From a virus: a DNA stretch of 38,215 bases. Shown one piece after another: positions 8,361 to 15,940 of this stretch. Location: positions 1-38,215 of the IMG/VR virus record IMGVR_UViG_3300010375_000034, one strand, 5' to 3'. Every line of letters starts with the position of its first letter. The first letter of the stretch is position 1. The translations under genes were made by a program, and so were the position numbers. The notes beneath the pieces are model-generated. The model saw nothing but the letters and a program-made list of their open reading frames with translations. It made no database searches and was not told the origin of the DNA.

Positions 8361-9977
8361 TTAAGCAGCGTTCATCAGATTTTGCAGGGCGCTTGCATCC
8401 GGTACGCCTCCGGATTGGTCTCCACCGCCCTGCTGTGAAAGTGCCTGGATAATTTTCTGCTGAGAATTGGCCATCTCGTCCGCAGTCGGAACCACTTCGG
8501 CATCCACATGGAGCTTGAGCGCCAGGTAGGGTATCAATTTTTCCGGCGGTATCAACTGCATGACAATTTGAGGCCCGTAAACCGCAATGAGGTACTGGAT
8601 AAACCTCATCGTCGATTCGACATCCTGCTCGTCCTCTGCCTGGGCAATTGGTGAGCGATACTGTAAATTGATAATCTGGCCATCCACCTGGACGTAATCG
8701 CCCAGATCAACAAGGCCCAGCTCGTCGAGAATATAAAGCTCGCGGTCTGTGGCTGTTTTCTGGCAGTCGTACATCAGACGGTCAAAGGCTGGCCCTATGC
8801 GTTTTGAGAGTTCCGCTTGCCGCGCCGCGATTTCCGTCGCTGATTTCACGGGCAGGTTAACATTACCCAGCGGCTCGGCATACATGTTTTTATAGATGCC
8901 GTTCTGAAGGTCACTGAAGAGGAATTGCGTGAGCGTGTCCATACTCCCGTCGCTTTGCAAAAGCTGGATACTGGGACCGTATGCGCCGCCATTACTCTCC
9001 ACCGGAATCAGATTCATTTCACCGAAGCGGACATTATCCAGGTTGATCGCATCGTCATTGAGGACCGTGTAATTACCATGCAGAACCCGGTCTGCTTTTT
9101 TCAGAAGCAGCTCTTTAACTTTGTTGAGGGTTTTAACGTCCGCCAGAGCTTTGAGCAAAGGCCCCCGTTTGTACAGAGAACCCGCCCGGCCCGGCCAGCG
9201 GAACACAACCCACGGCGATGATTTCTGCTCACGGTCTACCAGGAGTGCTTTGCCCTTCTCGTCGAAAACAACGTAGCGATAGCCCTTTTGAGTTTTTTCC
9301 TTCCCCTCCTTTACGTCCATGCGCTTGATGTCCTGCCAGACGGTTCCTTCAATCAGGCAGACCGTTCTGGATGGGTCTTTTTCATACTTCTCTTTCCACT
9401 CATCCGGGATTTTAGCATCGTCCCAAACATCCTTAATGTCCCGAAAAGGGATATGGGTTTTTCTGAAAACCGTCTTAATATCGCCGTTGGGGCCTTCTTC
9501 CGGGTAAACATCCAGGGCAGAGACGGCGGTGTAAACAAAGGGATTTTCCTTAGTCCCTTTGTTACAGAGGAAAGCACCCATCCCGAAAGCCAAATCCATA
9601 AGAGATGAGCCAATCTGAGTACCAAAATTACTGGCAAATTTGTATTCAAACAGGGTATCGGTAATGGTTGAGAGCTGTTCGTTACCCTTGTTTTTATCGG
9701 CAACAGCACTCCCGGATACCAGGCGCAAATATTGTTTTCCACTGGGAAACATTCCGCCCTGAAGATTGGCCGCAAACCCATCCAGCGCCCAGGCCGCCGT
9801 CGAATCGTACAGCCTATCACCCTGCTCTGTTGGCTGGTCCCGGCTTACTCCCGTGGTTACTTCTTCCAGCGCATCGCCCAGAAATTCCAAGGCTCGCCGA
9901 ACTTCTCTGTCCCAACGTTCTTTGCGACGTTCGGACCGTTTGAATCGCTTCAGTAAGCGCTCGATTGATTCATCCAT
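8361..9977 (-). CDS. Portal protein (head-tail connector)
   Basis: 538 aa from ATG 9977, chosen because GGAGG lies 8 nt upstream; a TTG at 9992 is the alternative. The sequence carries the collar-type portal features of T7 gp8 relatives: an N-terminal RR...W...A....P, an early YDSTAAWALDGFAANLQGGMFPSGKQYLRL block, an IPV.......G....I.LL segment, and SATEIAARQAELSKRIGP..DR before the C-terminal crown helix. It forms the dodecameric ring at the packaging vertex, docks the terminase, and later holds tail tube A. The last ~30 residues are Gln/Gly-rich. Confidence 0.93.
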   Translation of the reverse strand: MDESIERLLKRFKRSERRKERWDREVRRALEFLGDALEEVTTGVSRDQPTEQGDRLYDSTAAWALDGFAANLQGGMFPSGKQYLRLVSGSAVADKNKGNEQLSTITDTLFEYKFASNFGTQIGSSLMDLAFGMGAFLCNKGTKENPFVYTAVSALDVYPEEGPNGDIKTVFRKTHIPFRDIKDVWDDAKIPDEWKEKYEKDPSRTVCLIEGTVWQDIKRMDVKEGKEKTQKGYRYVVFDEKGKALLVDREQKSSPWVVFRWPGRAGSLYKRGPLLKALADVKTLNKVKELLLKKADRVLHGNYTVLNDDAINLDNVRFGEMNLIPVESNGGAYGPSIQLLQSDGSMDTLTQFLFSDLQNGIYKNMYAEPLGNVNLPVKSATEIAARQAELSKRIGPAFDRLMYDCQKTATDRELYILDELGLVDLGDYVQVDGQIINLQYRSPIAQAEDEQDVESTMRFIQYLIAVYGPQIVMQLIPPEKLIPYLALKLHVDAEVVPTADEMANSQQKIIQALSQQGGGDQSGGVPDASALQNLMNAA

Positions 9978-9981
9978 CGGC

Positions 9982-10173
9982 TTAGCCTCCAATATTGTCC
10001 TGGACTCCGATTTCGGAAGTCATAATTAAACTGGATTGCCCCATCCTGCGGCGGAAATTAGCATCAGCCACCCGTTTGTTTTCGGCGGCTGTAGCTGCCG
10101 CCTGGGCAGCGGCTTCGTCCTGCTGCTGCTTCATTCGCTTGGCCTGGTTGTCTGCCTCTGTTGGTTTCGCCAT
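9982..10173 (-). CDS. Small Ala/Gln-rich protein upstream of the portal
   Basis: 63 aa from ATG 10173 (MAKPTEADNQAKRM), with AAAGGCAGGA upstream. Residues 10-40 are an Ala/Gln/Lys-rich helix, probably coiled coil, followed by a conserved-looking end FRRRMGQSSLIMTSE.G. An R-R-x-G-x-x-S-x-I-x-T-S tail is common in short phage proteins placed just before portal genes, but I do not know a proven function. It overlaps the upstream gene by 43 nt, so the two are probably translated together. Confidence 0.7.
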   Translation of the reverse strand: MAKPTEADNQAKRMKQQQDEAAAQAAATAAENKRVADANFRRRMGQSSLIMTSEIGVQDNIGG

Positions 10174-10793
10174 CTGGTCCTGCCTTTCTGTGCCATACTG
10201 AAAATCATTTCCCGCTCGCCCAGGCTTAAGGGGTTGCCGAAGTAGAGGGTCTCGATTTCGAGGTAGTCCTCCGTCGAAAGTGCCTGGCCGCCATTTTCGA
10301 GAAGCCAACGGAAAAACTGCTCAGGAGTAAATACCCACTCAGCGACACCCAGCAGGTTTTTTGCGAGCGTGACACATCCCGGAAACCAATTTGTGATGTG
10401 GTGACTGGTAAGGGTACGACTGACTGGAAAATCGATCCGCACCACTGTCCCCCCGTGGTGGGCAAAGTCAAGGGCGATAAGTTCAGCCGGTATGACAACA
10501 GTAGGGTCTTGGGCTCGTCGGAGTTCAATCTGAACATGGGTAGCAACGGGATCGATGACCTGTACCCAGTTATCCACCTGGGAGAAGGCGAGGACGTGGA
10601 CAAAGCCGCCACGCATAATCCATTCCATCCAGGCGGGAAGAACATCCCGACCGCCAGAACGGTAGAAAGCAAACCACCAGCGACGAATTTCAACCTGTTT
10701 CTTGCGTCTTTCACCAGATAGAGCCTCCCGGTACCACGGAACGTACTTGCCCGGTATTTTTATTTTTCGTTTTAAAAAAGCCCCGCAACGCAC
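10131..10793 (-). CDS. Conserved phage protein between terminase and portal; start uncertain
   Basis: The convincing part starts near GERRKKQVEIRRWWFAFY and continues through FVHVLAFSQVDNWVQVIDP to CVTLAKNLLGV...TPEQFFRWLLENG. This resembles an uncharacterised family common beside podovirus terminases (pattern HV.a......W..idP ... C....K..LG......TP...yr.L). There is no ATG, GTG or TTG where one is expected: GGGAGG lies just upstream of CTATCTGGTGAA, and the in-frame codons are CTA TCT GGT. The nearest upstream candidate is GTG 10793 (220 aa, overlapping the terminase by 83 nt); the nearest downstream is ATG 10628. A base error or a lost start is possible. Function unknown. Confidence 0.6.
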   Translation of the reverse strand: MRCGAFLKRKIKIPGKYVPWYREALSGERRKKQVEIRRWWFAFYRSGGRDVLPAWMEWIMRGGFVHVLAFSQVDNWVQVIDPVATHVQIELRRAQDPTVVIPAELIALDFAHHGGTVVRIDFPVSRTLTSHHITNWFPGCVTLAKNLLGVAEWVFTPEQFFRWLLENGGQALSTEDYLEIETLYFGNPLSLGEREMIFSMAQKGRTRWRNQQRQTTRPSE

Positions 10794-12351
10794 CAATACC
10801 GCAAGCCGCATACTGGATAGAGTCGTGCACGTCTGCGAAAATATTTTTAAGAGGCCGTTCATCGAAGCGAATATCTCCTGCTGTAGAAATCTGCCGGTAC
10901 ATGTAGCCGCCATTGAAGCCCCGGATTGTGATTCGACAATTCGGGGAAATCATGAGCATCGAGCGCCCGTCCATTAGAGTGGACAGCATGTGTTCAACGG
11001 ATTCGTAGCGTTCTGGCCATCGGAATCCGGGTGACGGTTTTACCTTAAGCCGTTGCCCCTGCTGAACCAGGAGCATTTTTAATTCCTTGTTGAGGATATC
11101 GATGTAGGTTTGCTCATCGTTTTGAGTCGGGTTTGCCCCGGCAGGGTCTCCCCACAAGGGATTGTGAATATCGTTTTCCGGGAAGTTTTGTTGAATAAAT
11201 TGAACAAGCAATTGTGCGAAGCGTTTCGCTCCCATGCCTTCCTTCTCGGTGATGCACAATTCCGCAACGATATCCCAGGCTCCCCTTACTGTTGGTTGCC
11301 AGAAAGTAGCCGCCGGATGTCGACCGGAGCAGTCAATCCCGACGACAATAAGCGATTTAGGCTTAATTGCAACGGGCTTCTCGTGCACGTGGATTCGCTG
11401 ATTCCAACAGCTGGCATAGACTGCGACCCCTTTTTTGATGAAGCCGTATTGCCCGTGAACGTAAACGTCAATCCATTCCTGGCTTTTACCCTGGGAAATC
11501 CGCTCATAATAAATGGTTTGGCCCCAGTTTTTACGCTTTTGCATACCCTCGCGGTAGGCCTTGAGCGCTTCCTGAATTTCTGAAGAATCGTTGCTGTAAC
11601 CGGCTTCGCGCAGCTCGAAAATTTTCTTTTCCGGTTCTGCGGTCCAGGCAATCGTTTCTTCCGTCTGGAGGAGGTTTTCAACATTCTCCGCCTCTGCGGA
11701 TAATCCCGAGGGTTGCGACCAAAACGCCCAGTCTTCCGGCGTTTCTTCCTCTGCCAGGTTAAACCACCAATGGCCATCATCAGGCGGGTTAGTATCTAAA
11801 ATAATGGCCGGACGGGTACAGCCGCCCTCTTTTGCCGAGGGATAACGCCCGGCCCGGCCCGTCGCAGCATCTAAAATCTCTTTATGTATTTCCCTGGCTT
11901 CGTTGAACCACACGAAAGAAGTCTCCAGGGATAGCAGCTTTTTGGCATCTTCCGGCTGATCCAGCGCCAGGAATATGACCTCGAAATCGACTAAGGTGCC
12001 GTCCGACATGGAGTATTTAACAAAATGCGTGTACGGGGGACGGCCTGTAAAATTGCCGAAAACCGCTGGATTTTTCTCAGGGTCTCCCGGAGGGAACCAA
12101 TCTTTCCAAGTCTTTATCGTTGTCGAAAACAGCTCAGGTAAAGTGTTTCGGACAATAACTGCGCGGGACTTTCGAATCCCCATTTTGTTCGGAGTCTGGC
12201 CACAGGCCAGGCGAAATAATTCAAAGCAACAGCCGACCGACTTCCCGGAACCGACCGGACCTCGGACACCTCGAACAAAGGCCGGGGAATTATGGAACAG
12301 CTTTAACGTCGGTGAGGCTGTATAGCTGACGGTAGCGATATTAGAATTCAT
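10711..12351 (-). CDS. terL: Terminase large subunit
   Basis: 546 aa. Walker A is GPVGSGKS (residues ~31-38), the Walker B-type segment with its catalytic acid is FVWFNEARE, and the nuclease domain begins at VVGIDCSGRHPAATF, whose Asp is the first metal ligand. It is the packaging motor ATPase and the nuclease that cuts concatemers, working at the portal ring. It follows the small terminase, with a 56-aa gene overlapping the start by 11 nt. Length and motif order are typical. Confidence 0.93.
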   Translation of the reverse strand: MNSNIATVSYTASPTLKLFHNSPAFVRGVRGPVGSGKSVGCCFELFRLACGQTPNKMGIRKSRAVIVRNTLPELFSTTIKTWKDWFPPGDPEKNPAVFGNFTGRPPYTHFVKYSMSDGTLVDFEVIFLALDQPEDAKKLLSLETSFVWFNEAREIHKEILDAATGRAGRYPSAKEGGCTRPAIILDTNPPDDGHWWFNLAEEETPEDWAFWSQPSGLSAEAENVENLLQTEETIAWTAEPEKKIFELREAGYSNDSSEIQEALKAYREGMQKRKNWGQTIYYERISQGKSQEWIDVYVHGQYGFIKKGVAVYASCWNQRIHVHEKPVAIKPKSLIVVGIDCSGRHPAATFWQPTVRGAWDIVAELCITEKEGMGAKRFAQLLVQFIQQNFPENDIHNPLWGDPAGANPTQNDEQTYIDILNKELKMLLVQQGQRLKVKPSPGFRWPERYESVEHMLSTLMDGRSMLMISPNCRITIRGFNGGYMYRQISTAGDIRFDERPLKNIFADVHDSIQYAACGIGALRGFFKTKNKNTGQVRSVVPGGSIW

Positions 12352-12511
12352 CGTCTAACTCGCTCCCCCACCGCAAGAAGTGGTTTCTTAATGCCAGGTA
12401 ACGGGTTGTCCAGGAGTAATTGTCGCGCTCAATTTCAAAGACAACCGCTTCAAATTGCTCACGGATGACGCCCTGCTTTTTTTTCTTAATTTTCTTTTTC
12501 GCTTTGGACAT
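12341..12511 (-). CDS. Small basic protein between the terminase genes
   Basis: 56 aa. The start is strongly basic (KAKKKIKKKKQ), then REQFEAVVFEIERDNYSWTTRYLALRNHFLRWGSELDDEF as two predicted helices. ATG 12511 lies inside the 3' end of the small terminase gene and the stop overlaps the large terminase start region, so it is embedded in the terminase operon. The Lys-rich head suggests nucleic acid binding. A real gene is likely because it fills the gap exactly and is in phase with good overlaps; function unknown. Confidence 0.6.
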   Translation of the reverse strand: MSKAKKKIKKKKQGVIREQFEAVVFEIERDNYSWTTRYLALRNHFLRWGSELDDEF

Positions 12512-13022
12512 CAATCACATTTGCCCCCATTAAGGGGTCTCCGAGGTTGATAATGACCTGAACACCTGTTAGACCATTGTTCTCGCGCTTCTCTCCGAAC
12601 TCTCCCGCTGCTTTAAGCGATGTTTCTGACATCTTTGCCAGGATGGACCCAAAGCTCGCCCTGGTTTTATCGTCGTGAGTTTTGTCGAAATTCTGCTCTA
12701 TCTTGTCCATCAGCCTTTCGTGGCGGCCCATTGCGGAGGCGGCCCGGTGCTTGTACATGGCGCACTCGTTGATGAGTTGAACTTCAGCGGCTAAATAAGA
12801 GCTTTTCTCGATTTCCGAACGCCGGACACCGCTTATTTTCAGGGCCTCATCAACATCCAACGTTTGGCTGTAACTTTGTAGAAAACTGAGATGCCTAGGG
12901 GTGAATAGGTGCGGCTTTGCGTTATCGGTGATAATCACTTCCCGGACTTTACGGGTGATTATCGGCTCCAGCAGCTTGTCGATCTTCGTCGATTTCTCGC
13001 CAGTATCGCCCGTTTCGCTCAA
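12486..13022 (-). CDS. terS: Probable terminase small subunit
   Basis: 178 aa from TTG 13022, with GAGGATTAGG upstream. Residues ~40-80 (FTPRHLSFLQSYSQTLDVDEALKISGVRRSEIEKS) look like the helix-turn-helix domain small terminases use to recognise the packaging site. A long central helix (oligomerisation) and a C-terminal Val/Ile-rich strand (VQVIINLGDPL) follow, similar to other small terminases in which that tail contacts the large subunit. It directly precedes the large subunit. Assigned by architecture and position. Confidence 0.7.
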   Translation of the reverse strand: MSETGDTGEKSTKIDKLLEPIITRKVREVIITDNAKPHLFTPRHLSFLQSYSQTLDVDEALKISGVRRSEIEKSSYLAAEVQLINECAMYKHRAASAMGRHERLMDKIEQNFDKTHDDKTRASFGSILAKMSETSLKAAGEFGEKRENNGLTGVQVIINLGDPLMGANVIDVQSEKEN

Positions 13023-13257
13023 GACCTAATCCTCGCAAGGCTTCCAGTACATCCTCCCGTTTCACCAGCTCGCAGTACTGTTTGTCAGCGGTGAGAATTT
13101 GGTTGATAGGCGAGTGTGACCGCTTACCGTAGCCAGCCATCATGGCCGCCATTCGGCCTACTCGTGGCTCTTTTACCCCGAGTGCTTTTTGTTCTCGCCA
13201 TAGGCGCGCAAATACTTCCGCGAATCGGAGCATCCGCTGGGATTTAAAGTTGGCCAT
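12949..13257 (-). CDS. Unknown protein upstream of the small terminase
   Basis: 102 aa, basic, helical, without transmembrane segments. The N-terminal half (MLRFAEVFARLWREQKALGVKEPRVGRMAAMMAGY) may be a helix-turn-helix-like bundle. It overlaps the small terminase start by 74 nt and has no clear ribosome binding site at ATG 13257. One palindrome copy (13296-13309) lies just upstream. Possibly a DNA-binding or packaging accessory protein; this is inference. Confidence 0.6.
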   Translation of the reverse strand: MANFKSQRMLRFAEVFARLWREQKALGVKEPRVGRMAAMMAGYGKRSHSPINQILTADKQYCELVKREDVLEALRGLGLERNGRYWREIDEDRQAAGADNHP

Positions 13258-13295
13258 AGGCTTTAAAAAATAACTTTTTTTATTTTGTTTGGGTA

Positions 13296-13309
13296 GTTAA
13301 GAACTTAAC
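13296..13309. promoter_or_regulatory. Late-boundary palindrome, copy 2
   Basis: GTTAAG-AA-CTTAAC, overlapping the stop codon of the 78-aa gene and preceding the gene at 12949-13257 on the minus strand. Followed on the minus strand by an A/T-rich tract. See the copies at 7272 and 33094. Confidence 0.5.
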
Positions 13310-13533
13310 CCCTCAGTCCCAAAATCCAGCCTCAAAACCACTTGAGAGACACCGAATAATTCCTTGTGCATCACGGCGTCCAACTCTTCCAGCCAGACGC
13401 GGTAGGGATACTTTGAGCGTTTATGGCCATACAACGGGAAATCTTTGTTGATTTCCCGACGAAGAGCGCGTCCGCGCACGCCATTTTTTTTGGCTTTTTG
13501 TAACGCCTGTTCGATGATACTCTTCGCTTTCAT
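13297..13533 (-). CDS. Small conserved basic protein, first gene of the late operon
   Basis: 78 aa from ATG 13533; a GTG at 13548 is an alternative, and neither has a strong ribosome binding site. The core AKKNGVRGRALRREINKDFPLYGHKRSKYPYRVWLEELDAV matches a pattern I have seen in small proteobacterial phage and island proteins (G..g..lrraI.da.P.g.r...PYkvWl.Ei), with no assigned function. Very basic N-terminal half, suggesting nucleic acid binding. It is the gene nearest the divergent control region on the minus side. Confidence 0.65.
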   Translation of the reverse strand: MKAKSIIEQALQKAKKNGVRGRALRREINKDFPLYGHKRSKYPYRVWLEELDAVMHKELFGVSQVVLRLDFGTEGLSS

Positions 13534-13620
13534 CCGCCATTTGCCCACGATCAGCGCGCCCCCAATTTTTTTTGATTTATTCTACCCCATTTTTTAAAAC
13601 TCAATTTAAGCTCAGCCGCA

Positions 13621-13641
13621 GCGCGCCCCGATTTTTTTTTG
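13621..13641. repeat. 21-bp inverted repeat, left arm
   Basis: GCGCGCCCCGATTTTTTTTT followed by G is repeated exactly in inverse orientation at 14563-14583, 921 bp away. A related direct copy (GCGCGCCCCCAATTTTTTTT) lies at 13554-13573. Exact over 21 bp, including both the GC half and the T-tract. Confidence 0.85.
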
Positions 13642-13731
13642 GTTTTTTGGCTCACTCAATCCACGCAGAATTACCCCATCCTAAAAACCGCCTATTCCCC
13701 GGAATTTATCGGCGCAATGGTTGAATCCTGA

Positions 13732-13858
13732 GACGCGCGGGCGCTTCGGGACCCCCACCCCCTCACCGCTGGCTGAGACCCCCGGGGTCATTCCTTGACG
13801 CGCGCACACCTCGACGCGCTGCGCGAGGAAGGAATCACGCCTTGCGCCTGGGCGCGTC
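13732..13858. repeat. GACGCGC iteron-like cluster with stem-loop
   Basis: GACGCGC occurs at 13732, 13797 and 13813, and inverted (GCGCGTC) at 13852-13858. CCTCG (13809) pairs with CGAGG (13824) with an inner CGC/GCG stem and a GCT loop. ATTCCTT (13790) and AAGGAAT (13829) flank it. Candidate binding array for an initiator or terminase. Confidence 0.6.
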
Positions 13859-13878
13859 TAATGAATATCCCGAGCTGC

Positions 13879-13970
13879 ATTCAAGGGGGTCAAAAAACCC
13901 CCTGAAATAGCAGGCTGAAAACCCGCTCAGCATCAGGCACCCTCAACCCGGATTGAAGGGGGTTAAAAAA
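13879..13970. repeat. Two direct repeats of an ATTSAAGGGGGTYAAAAAA motif
   Basis: The copies at 13879-13897 and 13952-13970 match at 17 of 19 positions and lie 73 bp apart, close to seven helical turns. The first also forms a small AGGGGGT/ACCCCCT hairpin. Confidence 0.5.
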
Positions 13971-14228
13971 CGGTCGTTTATTGACCCTCTTGGCACCAGG
14001 TAAACGCTATCCAATCGCCTTGAATTATTACCCCATCGGCTCCGGTGGCTCTCGTGATTCTCTTCTCCCACGCGAGGCTTGGGATGCAGGCGATTCGATA
14101 CCTAACAATTGAGATGACAGTAAGAGTTTTACCCTATCCAGAACCAGCTGAATTAAAGTGCTTGCAATGAATGTAAAGCTGGAAAGGCTTGCTATCACTG
14201 CTTACTGTAATTAATTGTAACAATAGTA

Positions 14229-14282
14229 TTGACATAGACATTGGCTTTGTTGTCCTATCTAGTTATATGCGTTAAACGCATA
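14229..14282 (+). promoter_or_regulatory. Candidate early promoter with palindromic operator
   Basis: A consensus -35 TTGACA (14229-14234) lies 18 bp before TCCTAT (14253-14258); the -10 match is modest. Just downstream, at 14266-14282, is a perfect 17-bp palindrome TATGCGTT-A-AACGCATA, placed as an operator over the start region would be. It precedes the first gene of the rightward operon. Confidence 0.5.
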
Positions 14283-14310
14283 ATATAACCAAGATGAAAG
14301 GATATAACTG

Positions 14311-14484
14311 ATGGACAGCTACTACGATAGCTCCATAGACATTGAAATAGATGCTAAACGAGTATGCCAAGAGCTGGTTAAGCACGGAAATGGCTTCCAA
14401 GGGATTGTTGAGTTCTTTATTGATAACCCATCAGCATCGAACAGCTGGCAGGCACACCGTGTACTCAACTGGCTCGGCTATTAA
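14311..14484 (+). CDS. Unknown 57-aa protein, first early gene
   Basis: 57 aa, acidic start (DSYYDSSIDIEIDAKRVCQ) then LVKHGNGFQGIVEFFIDNP...SWQAHRVLNWLGY. GAAAGGA lies 8 nt before ATG 14311, and a promoter with operator lies directly upstream. No transmembrane helix, no known motif. A small, aromatic-rich early protein in first position is the usual profile of host-takeover or anti-defence genes, but nothing in the sequence proves this. Confidence 0.7.
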   Translation: MDSYYDSSIDIEIDAKRVCQELVKHGNGFQGIVEFFIDNPSASNSWQAHRVLNWLGY

Positions 14485-14562
14485 GGGCCAAATGGCGGCA
14501 AATAGTTTCCTCCCCCTATAACCCCCATAAATATATATATATAAATAAAAGCGAAGTAAGAA

Positions 14563-14583
14563 CAAAAAAAAATCGGGGCGCGC
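14563..14583. repeat. 21-bp inverted repeat, right arm
   Basis: Exact reverse complement of 13621-13641. It lies in the 142-bp gap between the first early gene and ardC, next to an AT-rich ATATATATATA tract (14530-14550) and GC-rich DNA. Confidence 0.85.
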
Positions 14584-14626
14584 GCCGCTCGCTGGCCGCT
14601 TCCCCGCCGAAAGGACTCCAAAACCA

Positions 14627-15559
14627 ATGCCTGAGAAGTTTAACCTTCAACAACACGTCACCAATCAAATCATTGAGGCCTTAGAAAAAGGTGTTCCACC
14701 TTGGACAAGAGGCTGGAAGAGCAAAAACGCTGACTCGCTGGGCATGCCGCCTCTGCCCATCAATCTGAGTTCAAAGAAAAAATATCGCGGCATCAATATT
14801 CTGCTGCTTTGGGACGCACAAGAGAAAGGCAGCTTTGAGTCCCGCTATTGGGTTACTTACAAACAAGCTCAAGAACTGGGCGGAACGGTCAAACAAGGCG
14901 AGAAGTCCACAATGGTGGGTTATTACAGCTCAATCAATCCATGTGAAGAACACAAAAAAAACGTGGTCGCCGACTGCGCCACCTGCGAGCCTCGCGGATT
15001 CTGGAAATATTACCGGGTATTCAATACGGATCAGTGCGAAGGTTTAAAAGTCCCTAGCCAGACTATTACACCGGTTGTCGTTGATAGCCGGGAGCTCACA
15101 CCCAACGAAATGGGCGAAATGATACTAAAGGCATCCGGCGCGAAAATTGAACATCGCTCCATCCTGAAATCACCGCACTACAACATCGGAACCGACAAAA
15201 TTGTTCTGCCGCACCAGGCGCAATTTATCGACGATGATAATTATTACAGAACAGCATTGCACGAGCTGACTCACTGGACAGGTGCAGCACACCGACTCAA
15301 GCGTGATTTTGCAAATCGATTCGGCACCAAGGCTTACGCCTTCGAGGAGCTGGTTGCAGAACTGGGAAGCGCTTTTCTTTGCGCTGAGATTGGAGTAATG
15401 GGCCTACTTGAAAAACACGCCGCCTATATTGACGGCTGGCTCGACGTTTTGAAACGGGATAAGGGCGCAATCTTCACAGCTGCAAGCAAAGCCAGTGACG
15501 CCTTTGAATATTTGCTAGCTTACCTGGAAAACAGCTCATCCGCAACCGAGGTTGCCTGA
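14627..15559 (+). CDS. ardC: ArdC-type antirestriction protein (ssDNA-binding plus zinc metallopeptidase)
   Basis: 310 aa. The N-terminal domain (residues 1-150: ...VTNQIIEALEKGVPPW..., the W in RGINILLLW, and W.TYKQAQELGG.VKKGEKS-like sequence) is the ssDNA-binding domain of ArdC/TraC-primase relatives. The C-terminal domain has the zinc site HELTH (212-216) with WTGAAHRL and the later ELVAELGSAFLCAE.G glutamate. ArdC proteins protect incoming single- or double-stranded DNA from restriction and are typical of plasmids. An insert at ~105-125 has Cys-6, Cys-117 and Cys-120-like spacing, perhaps a second metal site. ATG 14627 with AAAGGA upstream. A UUCG-capped hairpin follows. Confidence 0.9.
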   Translation: MPEKFNLQQHVTNQIIEALEKGVPPWTRGWKSKNADSLGMPPLPINLSSKKKYRGINILLLWDAQEKGSFESRYWVTYKQAQELGGTVKQGEKSTMVGYYSSINPCEEHKKNVVADCATCEPRGFWKYYRVFNTDQCEGLKVPSQTITPVVVDSRELTPNEMGEMILKASGAKIEHRSILKSPHYNIGTDKIVLPHQAQFIDDDNYYRTALHELTHWTGAAHRLKRDFANRFGTKAYAFEELVAELGSAFLCAEIGVMGLLEKHAAYIDGWLDVLKRDKGAIFTAASKASDAFEYLLAYLENSSSATEVA

Positions 15560-15565
15560 TTCACC

Positions 15566-15585
15566 GGAGGGGCTTCGGCCCCTCC
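15566..15585 (+). terminator. Stable hairpin after ardC
   Basis: GGAGGGGC-TTCG-GCCCCTCC is a perfect 8-bp stem with the extra-stable UUCG tetraloop, 7 nt after the ardC stop codon. The following T-run is poor (CTTGAGTTAG), so it may be a weak terminator or an mRNA 3'-end stabiliser. Confidence 0.6.
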
Positions 15586-15613
15586 CTTGAGTTAGTCAGG
15601 GAAAGGAAATTCG

Positions 15614-15763
15614 ATGTCAGTCAATACCTACACAATCCCGCCCTACAGCAGCACTGCCCCAGTGAGTACGGACAATGCAACCCCGGCCATTCTGCTAGGC
15701 GCATCAATGATGGCCATTGCAGCCATCACGATAAACGATAAATTCATAAAACACCGAGGATAA
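15614..15763 (+). CDS. Small single-pass membrane protein
   Basis: 49 aa; GGGAAAGGAA precedes ATG 15614 at good spacing. An N-terminal Ser/Thr/Pro-rich part is followed by a hydrophobic helix (residues ~24-41, AILLGASMMAIAAITI) and a basic end (KFIKHRG), so probably one membrane span with the C-terminus inside. It lies in the early operon between ardC and the recombinase. No family recognised. Confidence 0.6.
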   Translation: MSVNTYTIPPYSSTAPVSTDNATPAILLGASMMAIAAITINDKFIKHRG

Positions 15764-15766
15764 ACC

Positions 15767-15931
15767 ATGACCCCTACCGAACGGATACTCTACAACGCTC
15801 TCATCGAATGCCAGAGATATTTCAGGCAAGAGCGGGACAACCAGGACGGTGAACTGGAGACAATCATCGACTCAGCCCTCATGACCGGAAGGGCCCCTCA
15901 CCAGGTCCCTGGCCAAACATTTTTGTTTTAG
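15767..15931 (+). CDS. Unknown 54-aa protein upstream of the recombinase
   Basis: 54 aa, starting 3 nt after the membrane peptide's stop. Acidic/polar, helical (ERILYNALIECQRYFRQERDNQDGELETIIDSALM). A Trp-less helical miniprotein with no known motif. The recombinase ATG follows 9 nt later, so the three genes probably share one transcript. Confidence 0.6.
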   Translation: MTPTERILYNALIECQRYFRQERDNQDGELETIIDSALMTGRAPHQVPGQTFLF

Positions 15932-15940
15932 GATATTGCC

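Larger units (their letters stand above)
13549..14310. other. Divergent intergenic control region (candidate origin and/or packaging site)
   Basis: 762 bp with no convincing ORF, between the leftward late operon and the rightward early operon. It contains T-tract repeats (13554-13573, 13621-13641), GC-rich DNA with four copies of GACGCGC (three direct, one inverted, 13732-13858), a strong stem-loop at 13809-13828 nested in a larger ATTCCTT/AAGGAAT dyad, two 19-bp direct repeats 73 bp apart (13879 and 13952), ACCCCAT motifs at 13583, 13673 and 14030, and an early promoter at its right edge. Such nested repeats next to terS are typical of packaging sites or replication origins; I cannot tell which. 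Confidence 0.6.

Noticed and set aside
10226-10714. 162-aa minus-strand ORF with GTG at 10714 and GGGAGG upstream
   Set aside because: The ribosome binding site suits it, but its composition is low-quality (Pro/Ser/Phe/Leu runs) and the other frame has the recognisable conserved protein.
14080-14110. Possible attP core
   Set aside because: No integrase in the window and no repeat typical of an attachment core; serine recombinase is of the resolvase/invertase branch.
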